From positions 124,001 to 188,000 of the forward strand of contig CATKHK010000032.1 in assembly GCA_949751835.1 (NCBI GenBank): a stretch of 64,000 nucleotides of DNA, given 5' to 3'. A model generated the notes under the pieces. The model saw nothing but the letters and a program-made list of their open reading frames with translations. It had not been told where the DNA came from and did not search any database. Shown one piece after another: positions 10,598 through 21,800 of the stretch. Position 1 is the first letter of the stretch; every line of letters starts with the position of its first letter. The translations under genes and the position numbers were made by a program. This DNA is from Blepharisma japonicum. Its lineage: Eukaryota > Ciliophora > Heterotrichea > Heterotrichida > Blepharismidae.

Positions 10598-13500
10598 ATG
10601 CAAATCGATAATTTCAGAAACTCAGACAAGTCACCTGACACTTCCCCATTAAACGCCAGGAATTTTTCAAATGAAAATTTAACGGAATTCTCTTCAAGTC
10701 CTTTATTAGTCCCTTTAAGGACCAAATTTAGATCATCTCGAGTCCGAGAAGTAAACGGATGACGAAAACAACGGCCAATTGAAGAGGTAAAAAATGAGCT
10801 TTCAATTGGCTCAAATCTACCTTATCAAGTCCGCAGTAAAAGTGAGATAAATAAAGCACCCCGATATCCTCATCATGAAAAGCTGCCGAGGATAATAGAT
10901 GTCCCAAGGACGAAACATAATTCAACAAAGCAACAAAAATATGTATCATTTGTCCCTGGAGTCCTGCATGAGTTTCCTTTAGAATCAATGGCGTCGTTTG
11001 GAAGTGATGATCATAGAAAATCAGTAGAAAGTGTACTGTATATGTCGCCTAAATTAAATAGAGAAAACTCAGTCCCGGCACTGTCAAGAATAAAGGACAC
11101 GAATTTTAAAATAGCTCCTCAGTTGTCAGATATTGAAAGCTCTTACCCTAAAGAATCGATAGATTCTGGAGACATCACAAGCTATATCACAAAAATTCAA
11201 AACATCAGTTCACTTGAAAGCCAGAGAGCTAGCGACTCAAAAAAGCATTTAAAAGAATTTAAAGAAACCCCTAGGATTATTTATTCACCTAAAAAAGTGT
11301 CAAGAGAGCCTGGAAAGTTATCATATGTAGAATTATACCCATTTTCAGAATATAACGAATTTATTCACGAAATTCATCAAAAATTCCCTGGGCTTCACAT
11401 AGACATTTTGTCAGCAAAATTCAAAAATCAAGAACTCCAAACTTCTTTTATGGACGAAATTGAAAAATCTGCGAAAGAAGAACTATTTCATGCTCTTTTT
11501 GATGGAAACTTAAACCAAGAAACCTCTTTTGAGCTTCACCAAGACAAAGCGACTACGTTATTAGATTTATTTTTAAAAGCACTTCTTAAAGGGGAAATAA
11601 AAAATAAAAAAGACGCCCAAGATTTTGTGGATTCCCAAATACAGTCAGGAACTCTAATAGAAAGAGACTCAATAAGCCCAGCCAAATCTTCTAGTGCCAG
11701 AAGACAGTCGAAATACATATTGACTCAACCCAAAAGTATTTCCCCGAATGAAGAAAATATTGTTATAAAAAGCCCAGAGCCAGAAAGAGAAAAAACTGCA
11801 CCTAAAATTTCAAGAAATTCTTCTATTAATAACCAAGTGTCTATTCAGCCTAATGTATCTGATTTATTAAATGTAGAAATTAAAGAAGATATATCAATAG
11901 AAGAAGCAAAAACCGTAAGGAGAAATAGCTTGGACAGTGTTGAAAATTTTGAAAAAAATATAGCTGAGCTTGAAAAAATAAAGGAAAAACATAAAAGTTT
12001 AGTCCCAAATAAGCCAAAGCTGGAGAGTAAAGAAGAAAATAAAACCCCAGAACTTCCTCAGCTTAATATTGAAGGACAATCTATTAGTTTTGAAAGGCGC
12101 AGTGACGAATCTAGAGATTCAGAAAAAAGACTTGTTGGGCTTTCTACTAATAGATCACAGTCAAGTTCCAGCCCTCTTGCAAAACATCGGCGCATTGACA
12201 GTGCATCAAATTTAGCAGATACTTCTGCTGAGTCCAAAAATTTAAATATTTCTGTGCTTGGAAATATAGCTCTTGAAGAAAATAATTCAAAATTTTTGGT
12301 TTTGCCTACAATAAAAAGCGAACAAAATACCCCAGCTGCAGAAAAAAAAGAAATTCCAAAATTTGTGGAAAATGTGGATAGGCTTCAAGTTAGCCCTGGT
12401 AAAGCTTCAAAACGCTCTGATAAAGAGATACTTAAATCTGACTCTAGCACAAGGTCAAAATCAGTTAAAAAAAAGGCAGAATTTAGCCAAAAAAGTGCGG
12501 TTTCTTCTCCTACAAAGAAAAAAAACGTAAAGCAGCCGTCAAGATTAAAAACGTCGAAAAATGAAGAAGGAGAAAAAAATAAAAAAAATGAAGGTGAGGA
12601 AACAAAAGAAAACATAAAAGCAATTGATAAATTCATAAAGAATTTTACAGGATCTTTACTAAGTTTAGTACAGCAAGTGAAAGATGGTATGTTTGAAGAG
12701 CATATTTTTGCTGAAAAAGAGCCAGAAGATGAGACTGAAGAAAGTAACGATAAACAAATCATAGATAATAGCATCTCAGGAATAGTGGAAACTGAAATTA
12801 GTGTAAACAAAGTAGAAGGAAAGGAAGCAAAAGTAAAGACTAGGAAAACAGTTAAGAAAAGAACACCTAAGCCAGCAGCTAAAAATAATGAAGAAATACA
12901 GAATAAAGAACTAAAAGAAGAACATCCAAAAGAAGAAGCAAAAGTTATTGAGCAAGAAGTAATAGAGCAAAATGGAGAAAAATCTTCAAAAATAAAACAT
13001 GAACCAAAAGCAAAAAACCCAGAAGATGCTAAAAAACGACCATCTCAATATTTTACTAAAAAACGAGAAAATATCCCTATTAAACTTCTAAACAACTCAA
13101 AACCTCATCCAACAGACTCTTCAGATGGCGAAGTAGAATATGACACAAGCCAAGAAAAAGAAAGTCCAAGCCGGTCTCCGATATCCTCCAGTGCTTCCCC
13201 TGTCCACAAAATCACAAACCACGCTGAAGAGCGTGAAAAGCGAAGCGTTGAATATGAGCTAAAACACATGAATTTGATGAGCCAAATGGCCAAAGAGCTT
13301 TTAGTCTCCCAAAAAGCAATCCCAAACACATCAAACCTACTAAACTCTGCTGGCTCAGAATTTTTTAAAAATATCACAACTGTAAAAAGGACTGATAGGC
13401 AGCCTATTATCCCACAGATTACTGAAGAATATATATCAGAAGATGAAGAAAATCCATGGGAAGAAGAAAGAGATGTTGACGAGGAGCTGGAAATTATGTT

Positions 13501-14158
13501 CAGGGACAAAAAAACAAGTGTCAAAAAATTCATGTTTGCGCCACCTATACAGTATAGATTTCCACAGAAATATGATTTAGCACAGGAGGTTAATTTGAAT
13601 GAAATAGCAGTTTCCAATCAAAATGTAGACCCAGAGATTATGGAGGCTCATTTAAGTAAACAAAAATTTTTAGAAGACACTATAAAAATAGCTGAGTATA
13701 AAGATTATGCTAAAAAACAAAAAGGTCTTTTATACGTGGTAAATATCAATGAAAAAGCCCCTGATGAACAAAAACGAGAATGGAGAAGAGACTATGAAAA
13801 AAAGAAAAAACGCGAAAAAGAGAGAAGAAGCAAAACAAATTCATCTGGAATTACACTAAGAGGGAAACCTAAAATTACATTTAGTGGACTAGAAGAGTCA
13901 AAAGTAGAGAAAAAGCGCAGAATGCTTCAGGCTTCAAGATCTATCAGCTGTAGTGATATAGAAATCATAAAAAGTGGAGGCGCATTAGATGTAAAAAATG
14001 AAATGGAAGCGAAAGAAAGAATTTATTGTAGGCTGAAAGGAGTTTTTGATCTTAATTCACTTAGAGGAGAATTTAGAGAAAGAAGCTGGATTCCAAGTAA
14101 TTTCAAAGAAAATGTAGAGAGAATAAATTCTGTATTACAGTTTCCTACATGTCGTTAA
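10598..14158 (+). CDS. Large disordered, Lys/Glu/Ser-rich protein of unknown function
   Basis: I do not recognise this 1186-residue protein. The start is ATG at 10598, and one TGA (Trp) near 10759 joins the first 130 residues to the rest. Residues about 240-380 may be folded (PFSEYNEFIHEIHQKFPGLH, then ALFDGNLN and LLDLFLKALLKGEI). Residues 380-950 are low-complexity, with many Lys, Glu and Ser and basic blocks such as VKTRKTVKKRTPKP. Near the C-terminus, about 970-1060, a more ordered block occurs (ISEDEENPWEEERDVDEEL, KKFMFAPPIQYRFPQKYDLA), followed by KKKKREKERRSK. No catalytic motif is visible. A cytoskeletal or chromatin scaffold is possible, but that is a guess. Confidence 0.75.
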
Positions 14159-14195
14159 TTAATTTTTGGGTAATTTAAATTGCGTATTCTTGAGT

Positions 14196-14609
14196 TCATT
14201 GTTGAGCGATCTGAATGAATTGATTTTTATCATTTTTAAATAGATGAGCGCCTAGTCCACAGCAGGAAACTGGACTTTTTAAATTTTCCCACAAAATTTG
14301 TAACAAATCCTCAATTTTGTATTTTGGACTCCATTCACCAAAAACAACCTCACAGCAGATTCTTCCTGATTCTCGAACTGCTGGATGATATATTTTGGTC
14401 ATGAAATAAATCTTTGGATTCTTAAAAGGATATTGAACTGGAAGTTTAATTAAAACATAAAAGATACCACCTTGATAAGGCGTATTTTCAGGTCCTTCAA
14501 TCATTCCTCAGTGCTTAAAAAGATCATTTTCATATGGCTGATATGAAATATGAGTCAAATTTTTACTGTTTAGTGTTCTCAGTTCAGAATTAATCCGTTT
14601 TGCTGCCAT
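14196..14609 (-). CDS. Ubiquitin-conjugating enzyme E2, UBC4/5-like, atypical active site
   Basis: This 137-residue E2 core starts at ATG 14607-14609 (MAAKRINSELRTL, the usual E2 helix 1); TGA encodes Trp in FKHWGMIEGP. The beta-sheet motifs GGIFYVLIKLPVQYPFKNPK and KIYHP are clear, and the catalytic Cys follows in GRICCEVV, with a second Cys beside it. The oxyanion Asn of the conserved HPN tripeptide is Ala here (HPAV). In canonical E2s that Asn supports isopeptide formation, so activity may be altered or act on other nucleophiles. The C-terminal helix is short. The gene is tail-to-tail with the large disordered protein gene, 37 bp apart. Confidence 0.88.
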
Positions 14610-14761
14610 TTATACTAAATATATTTAATTGAAAATTCTAAAATTTTTTAGCTTTTCCTCTCTTAAAGTTTCTATCGAAAGCTTCAGTTTTTAATTTTAC
14701 GAAAAACTAATTATCTAAATATTCACCTTGCTTCTTTCTTTACCTTTATATTCACATTATT

Positions 14762-15403
14762 CTATTTAAATAGTGGAGAAAGCGTTATAATCGAAGTCCC
14801 TGATAATCCTGATCTTTGTTTATTAGAGCTCGTGCTCGACCTTTTTGTCAAAATTTCAGTATGAAGCCTGATATTTCTCCTTTGAAAAGAAGCATTATTT
14901 TGTCTCTTTGGCGCTACTGTATCAATAGGTTTTAATTTCCCTAAAAAAGAGCTCCTTGACCTTGCCAGAGTAGAATGGAAGCCTTCCCTGCTCCTTATTT
15001 CATACTCATCGTTCATTTTTAAAGTCAAATTTTTCTTCTTTTTCATAATTCCTCTTCGTGAGGGAGAATGATGGACTGCTTGTGGGTGCATATCTCAAGC
15101 ATATTGCTCCCCTGTATATAAATCTGTACAAACTCCATTTAAATCGTATCTTTTTATGAAATAATTATTGCTGCGGTTTGATCTTCCATCAATTTGGCTT
15201 CTATGTAGAAATTACGCTTTAATTACACTAAATGCAATATCTTCTAGTTGTTTTACTGAATTTGACGCATAAAGCAAAGTATCTTTAGAGCTTGAAAATT
15301 CAAAAATTTGTATGATGTCACAGAATCTTGCTTTCTGTTTTTTATTCGTTTCAATTGTCTCAACGGGTCTTTGCTGCAAAAAGTACATGTTTTTCGTTTC
15401 CAT
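14762..15403 (-). CDS. Unknown basic protein, two exons
   Basis: Exon 1 is 15216-15403 and exon 2 is 14762-15200, joined across a 15-nt intron at 15201-15215 (GTAATT...TAG), giving 208 residues. TGA is Trp in EQYAWDMHP. The N-terminal 60 residues (FCDIIQIFEFSSSKDTLLYA) could be a small fold; the rest is basic and Ser-rich (SPSRRGIMKKKKNLTLK, STLARSRSSFLGKLKP) and probably disordered. I recognise no family. The exon join is supported by the intron size and borders and by the long open frame on both sides. Confidence 0.65.
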
Positions 15404-15564
15404 ATTATTTATGTAGTTGTAAGATTATATGTCAACAGAGAGAATTCACATAAAATTCATTCAAAATAATCATTAATTAATTTGTAAGCTTATTTTTGAA
15501 AATAAAGATATTTTTTTCTCTATCTAAAATTTGCATATTAATTATCCACATTAATTAACTAACT

Positions 15565-17133
15565 ATGACTACTTTGAAAGGATCTTATAGGATTATAAGA
15601 CCTCTTGGGTCTGGAACTTTTGCGAAGGTTAAACGTAAGTTTTAGTCAGTTGGTGAACATTTAATCACTAATCAAAAAGTTGCAGTGAAAATAATAAAGA
15701 GAAGCTTGATATCTGAACAACATTTATATAGAAAAATACAAAGGGAAATAAAAATCCTCAAAATACTTCATCATCCTCATATAATAAAGCTTTATGATGT
15801 TATTTACACCGAAAAAGAAATTATTTTGATTTTAGAGTATGTTTCTGGTGGAGAGCTATATACACTGATTGAAAAAGGAAGGCTGCAAGAGCCTGAAGCA
15901 AGAAAATATTTTCAACAAATAATTTCAGCTATTTCTTACTGTCACCAGCGAAGGGTCACACATAGAGACATTAAGCCAGAAAATCTTTTTTTAGATGAAG
16001 ATTCAAATATAAAAATCGGGGATTTTGGATTATCAAATATCATAAGAGATGGTGTTTTTTTCAAAACCGCTTGTGGATCACCAAATTATGCAGCCCCAGA
16101 AGTCATTGCTGGAAGCCGCTACTGTGGCCCTGAAGCTGACGTATGAAGTATAGGTGTAGTTCTATATGCATTATTAGCTGGCTATCTTCCTTTTGATGAA
16201 AACAATATTTCTTCGCTTTTTTCAAAAATCAAAAGTAATTGATAAACAGATGCGAAATTTGACATGCCTCATCATTTTTCAAGGCAAGCCAAAGATTTAA
16301 TCAAAAGAATGATAACTGCGGATCCAGTGTCACGAATTTCAATAATGCAAATAAAAGAACACCCTTGATATAAAACTGAGTTACCTTTGCATTTGTCTAT
16401 TACTGATTTAAATTTAGATTCAATTGATAACACTGAATTACTATCAATATATCGAGCTTATAGATTTCATAGTGAAATTGATGAAGAAATTTTAAATAAT
16501 TGTCTGGAATATACAGAATTACAAGAATATGCAAATGATAAAGAAAGTATTAAGAAAAATATTATTAGAAGGAAATATGACCCATGTTCTGTCACTTATG
16601 AAATTCTTTTAAATACTAAGCTAAGAGAAAAAAGAATTGGGCTTGATAAAAGTAAAATAGAAATAAAACCGACTTTTAAAAATCCTCGGTCATTTATGAT
16701 CGCTGAGCCAGGGATTGAAAATATGGAAAATTTTATTTACTTGGGGCAAACTAACCCTACAAATGATACTATAAGTGAGCTTCATAACTGAAGCTATTGC
16801 ATCAGGACTAAGAAAGAACCCTATACACTGATGTGCTTATTATTTAATTCTTTTAGAGAATTTCAATTAGAATGGAAATTAATAAGCAATTTTAATATAA
16901 GGGCAAGATCTGTGGGATACCAAGTTTTCATTGATAGGCTGGCTGACCAAAAGCCTATATCGCCTATTATGTATGGGAAAATTATTAAATTTGATATAGT
17001 CATTTATAAAGTAAGTGATATTTAGTACGGAGATAGTTTTGCTCTAGATTGCTTACTATTAGAAGGGCAAACAATGGTATTTTTGGATACAGTTATATAT
17101 CTGCACAATAAACTTAATAATTTGGTAGATTAA
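15565..17133 (+). CDS. AMP-activated/SNF1-type protein kinase, catalytic alpha subunit
   Basis: This 507-residue Ser/Thr kinase senses cellular energy as part of a heterotrimer. Three 15-nt introns are placed at 15635-15649, 16235-16249 and 17011-17025. Each contains or ends in an in-frame stop, and removing it restores family sequence (AKVKLGEHLITNQKVAVK; SKIKNAKFDMP; YKYGDSFALDC). The kinase domain (1-255) has GSGTFAKV, VAVKII, HRDIKPENLF, DFGLS, and the activation loop KTACGSPNYAAPEV with the conserved Thr equivalent to Thr172. DVWSIG uses TGA for Trp. A UBA-like helix region follows (about 275-330). The C-terminus (about 420-507) ends LDCLLLEGQTMVFLDTVIYL, like the AMPK alpha KA1-type domain that binds beta and gamma. 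The alternative is another CAMKL kinase, but the tail favours SNF1. Confidence 0.93.
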
Positions 17134-17211
17134 TATAAAATAATTAATGACAAAGAAAATTACAATTTTCCATGTTAATTGTTGTATATTGACGTAATTT
17201 ATTGACAAATA

Positions 17212-18276
17212 TTAATTATCATTCAAAGAAATCGCTTGTGATGCGTTATCATGAACGGTTTCCACATGCGAAGTCGTGATTTTATACTTTCTCTTTATAA
17301 TTTTATTTTTTTCAACATCTTCACTACTCATACTAATCTGCATATATGAAGGTAGTGAGCAATTAGTATCTTTTTCTCTGGGCAATTCTTTAGCAAAATC
17401 ACAGATTTTAGGCTTTTTTTCTATTAAGTCATATTTAACTGGGTAGTTTGTTTCAGGAGTTGGATCATCATTTTTAAATAGCTCTTCTCTTTTTGGCATT
17501 TTTTCGAATTTAATTGATTTCACCAATTTTGGCATAATTTTTTCTTTATTTGGCACATATTCAGGTTGATACTCAGGAATATTAAAAATCTCTGCCCTGG
17601 GGCTGTATTTTCTTATGTCTGGAGAACTTGTTTTTCTATTTAATTCTTACACAAATTTACTTGTAGAATCTTCAGAAAAATCAGCTGAGTTAAATCTTGA
17701 TCTATTAATAAAATCGCGAAGTCCGTCAAAAATTGGTTTCCTTTCTAGTTGTTTATCAAAGGGAATCCCATTTATTTTTCTCTTTTTCTTTTTAGTTTTT
17801 GGCTCAATTACAATTGATCTTTCAGTTACGAATTCTATTTTTGTTGGTCTCTTATTTTTTGGTATAGAGTAAGCAGCTTCATGCTTGTGAACTAATGAAT
17901 AATTTATCTCATAGGCTCCAAAAGTCCTGCATCCTTCTTCTGATATCTAGATATATGGTACATTAAATACAGAAAAATGAGATCTATCAGGAGCTTTGAA
18001 AACTGCAGATGGACTTGGTTTTTGCGGTTTTTGCTGCTGATATGGTTTGATATTCTTGATATAAATTACTGATATTAATTTTTCGAGATCTTCGCCTAAG
18101 AATTTATGCTTGCTTTTAAAATTGAGATTTGACTCACTTAGTGACTTTAATAATTCTTGTCTAGCTGTAACTTTAGGACGGTTTGATAAGATAAATTCTT
18201 TATCTTGTAAGATTTTAAATCTCTCCAAACTACTTTTGCCAGCCCTTGAGAAAAACTCGTGGTTACTTGGGTGCAT
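17212..18276 (-). CDS. Unknown basic protein, three exons
   Basis: Exons are 17962-18276, 17661-17946 and 17212-17645, with 15-nt introns at 17947-17961 (GTACCA...TAG) and 17646-17660 (GTAAAT...AAG). This gives 344 residues. The first intron has a less usual 5' site and the second ends AAG rather than TAG, but both keep the frame and remove stops. The protein is Lys/Ser/Pro-rich with scattered helical segments (EDLEKLISVIYIKNIKPY) and a basic motif KTKKKKRKING. No known domain was recognised. It starts MHPSNHEFFSRAGK at ATG 18274-18276. It converges with the AMPK gene (78 bp between stops). Confidence 0.65.
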
Positions 18277-18473
18277 ATTTTTATTCCATTTCTGAATATA
18301 GAATGCTTCGCCTTAATAGCATGCTAGTGTCCTATTTAAGAAAATCATTGAATATTCATTTAAAATATATTTAAATATAGGGAATAAAGTATTTAAAACT
18401 AAATAAATAATTTTGATAATTCTTTTTATAAATTCGACAATAAAATCTTTCGTTAAGAAATTATTGATAAAAT

Positions 18474-18740
18474 ATGGGGTTGTTTACCTACGCAAGACAG
18501 ATATCACGTGCAGTGTATGCTTGCAAAATGCCAGCAAAGCACTTTTCCACCCAAAAAGTTAGAATGGCTCCACTTATACCGCTCCAGTCCTCAAATTTCT
18601 TGATAAGCACACCTTTTAATTGCAATTCATTCTCAATATCAGGGTCTTCTTTAATCGACTCTAGCGAAGAAGATGAAGAGAAAGCTGTTGAATCGAGTAT
18701 TTCAAACCTTGATACTGGAAATACACAAGCGATGAAGTAA
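18474..18740 (+). CDS. Small unknown protein, possibly mitochondrial
   Basis: This 88-residue frame starts at ATG 18474. The first 32 residues are basic, amphipathic and free of acidic residues (MGLFTYARQISRAVYACK, HFSTQKVR), which fits a mitochondrial presequence. The rest is Ser-rich and ends acidic (SSEEDEEKAVESSISN). No family was recognised. It sits in a 540-bp interval between two minus-strand genes and has a normal stop (TAA at 18738-18740). Coding status is likely but not certain. Confidence 0.5.
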   Translation: MGLFTYARQISRAVYACKMPAKHFSTQKVRMAPLIPLQSSNFLISTPFNCNSFSISGSSLIDSSEEDEEKAVESSISNLDTGNTQAMK

Positions 18741-18818
18741 AGTTAAAATCTTAAAGAACCTTATAAAAGTTTAGACTAGAAAATTGTCTTTATATCCACT
18801 ATTTGAATAAACATAAAA

Positions 18819-21800
18819 TTAATTACCTTCAGACTTCTTTTCGAATTGAATTACTGGTCTATTGCGGTTTGATGGGCTATTTGTCCTAAATGCAAAAAGT
18901 GGAGGCTTTGGACTTGCTTCCCCTGTTGTAGAGCTACCTGGAGTTTTTTGGCCTGTTTGATCTGAGGAAGATTTTTCTTTAGAAAATTCTTCAAATGTGA
19001 TCCCTGCTTGCCCAAATAAAGAAGTAGCGCCTTGTTTAAATTCTTTAGTCCCCTCAGCTCTCCTCATGAAATTTCCTGATGCCTGTCTTCGACTACCTTT
19101 ATCAGCTCGAAGCTTTTCGTTTTCTCTTAAAAGCAGCTCTTTTCGCTTTTCCAAAGCTTCTAATGAGTCAAGTGCTTGATTTTTTTGAGAAATTAAATGG
19201 TCTTTTTCCATGCTTCATTTAGCTCTTTCTTTTTCTAAGTCAATAAAAAGTTGACTTCTCTGCTGCTCGGATTCTTTGGCACGTTTTTCATACTCAGAAA
19301 GTTTGGTTCTCAGTGAATTTATTTCAGAATTGAATTTTTCTTGCCATTCTTCAATTCTTGTATCCCTGTCTTTTTTAGTATTATCTAATTCGTTAAGGAT
19401 TTTTATTTCATTTTCTGTTAATTCTTGCAGACGCTTCTCCATATTTCCAGATTGAGAATTTCTCCCACGTTTTTCAAGTTCAATTTCTTCTCTTAAGCTT
19501 CTGATTTCTTTTTCTTGATTTTTTACTTTTTCTGTTAAATCTGATGTGGTTGAAGCATGATTTTCTTGCATATCTTTAATTTGTGAGGAGTATCGTGACT
19601 CTATTGAATCAATCATCGTTTTATTTGCAATTTCTTGTTTTTCTCTATCCAATGCTTTTTGTTTCTGAAATTGTTCTATAGTTGCTTCGAATTTTTTTTG
19701 AAATTCTGCAAGATTATTTTTTTCTTGATCCCTTTGTTGCATTAAAAACGAAAATTTATTTTCCCATAAAATCCTTTCCCTTTCTGCTGCAGAAGTTCTT
19801 TCTGCACTATCTTTTTCAATTTCTTGTATGCGAGTCTTCAATCTTTCATTTTCCAGTTGAATTCCCATCATACCAGTATTTTCATTGTCTTTTTTCCCTT
19901 TAAGCTGTATTTGTAAATTTTCTATTTCTTGTTTGTATTGTTTTTCCATATCATTTTTCTTCATATCAAGGTTTACCAGTTTTTCAGATAGTACTGCTTT
20001 TTCTTTTTCTAGGCTACTGATTTGTTTTGAGCTGCTTGTTGCTATATCTTTGAGCTGTTTTTTTCTTTGTTCTAGTTTTTCTTCAAGATTTTCTTTTACC
20101 TGTGTAAGTTTTGCTATTGTAGAAGACAGTTCTTGGCCTGATTCATCTTTTAAACTTTTTACAGTTTCACTATATTTATCTTCGGCATCATGCAAAGATT
20201 TTTCAAGCTCTAAAATTCTTTTTGCTTTAAATTCGCTATCTTGTTGTGCTAAAGCCATTTCTCGTTTTGAGTCACTTTTCTTTTGATTTAATTCATCAGA
20301 TATTTTTTGATAAGCAATTTTTAGGTTTTCTAGCCTTTCAGTGATAATTTGCTTTTCTTTTTCATAGAGAGATTTTGTGTCTTCTAGCTCAGCTTCTTTA
20401 TTAGAAAGCTGAGACTCAAGCTGGTCTTTTTTGAAATTTAGAGATTCTAATTCACGTTCTCTTGTACTAATATCGTTAGCTTGTTTTTCTATTTTTTCAA
20501 GTAATGCATTTCTTTCTGATGTAAATTTCTCTTGCAGCTGCTCTATTGCTTGAGAATTTGCTTTTTGAATATTTTCTAAATTTTCTTTAGTTTCTTTTAG
20601 AACTTTTTCTAAAGTTTCTATTTTTTGTGTATCTAAGCCAGACTGGTGAGTAAGCATATTTACTTGTTCTTTGTAATATTCTTCTAATTCATGCATTTCA
20701 TCTTCTTTGGCTGTCAATTCTTCATCAAAGAGGTCTTCATTTTGTCTTATTCGGTCTTCGTATTCTTCACTCATAATTTTGTATTTTTTGTCAGATTTTT
20801 CTTTTTCTTCTTTTAGTCTGAATTCAAGCCTATTTTTTTCTTCTTCATAAAATATTTTAAGTTGTTGATAAGATTGCTCTGCTCTTAGATTTCCAGCATG
20901 AACTTCTTCGCCATGTTTTGACTTAGTTTCTTCTAATTGATTTTCTAATGCTTTTATTCGTTTTTTGAATTTTTCTTCTGCATCTTGTATAGATGAATTC
21001 ATTTTTTTTAATAAATCGCTGACTTGGTCTTGAAGCTGAGTTTTTTCATTTAATAAATTTTCAATATCTTCTTGAAATTGCATTTCTTTTTCCGCCCAAT
21101 TTGATGTGTCAATTTTTGATTTTAATTCAAGTTCGTTGCATTTTTGAATAATTTCTTCAAGCTGCTGGCTTAGCCTTTTACGCAAATTATCATTTTCAAT
21201 TTCTAGATTTTTTGTGTCATCATAGTATTGTTTTTTTAATTTTGCAAGCTGAGTTTCAGCTTCTTCAGAATTTACTGACGTTCCTGCTTGTATGGACCTT
21301 ATCATATTTTCGTGCTGTTTTCTTTCATCCTCCAACTGTTTTTTAGACTCCTGCAAATATTGTTCAGCAAATTCTAGCTTCTGTGCAAGTACAGCATTTT
21401 CTTTTTGCCATTGTACTAGTGAAGATTTATAATTCTCATCAACATTTTGATATTTTTTCTCAAAATCTTCAGCTTTATTTTTCATTTTCTGTAAACTTAT
21501 ATCATGCTCTCTATTCGAATCATTTATTTTTTTCTTAAATTCATTATCTTTCCTATCAAGTTTTTGCTTAAAATTTTCTATTTGCAGTGTCATCTCGCTA
21601 ATAATTGATTTATTCCTCATTTCGCTTTCTTCTAATTCAGCTTTTTCTCTGTCAAATTCATTTTCTTTTTCTTCATATTCTCTTTCAAGCTCATTAAATC
21701 TTTCAGATTCTGAGTCAAGTCTTGATTGATAAAATTTCAATTGATTTTCGTATCTTGATTGCAAATCTTTTATAGAGAGATTGTGGTCTTTTTTCTGATT

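Noticed and set aside
12385-12810. Ser/Phe-rich minus frames opposite the disordered protein
   Set aside because: Mirror frames of Lys/Glu-rich coding sequence; the same explanation holds for similar frames opposite the GBP and kinesin coiled coils.
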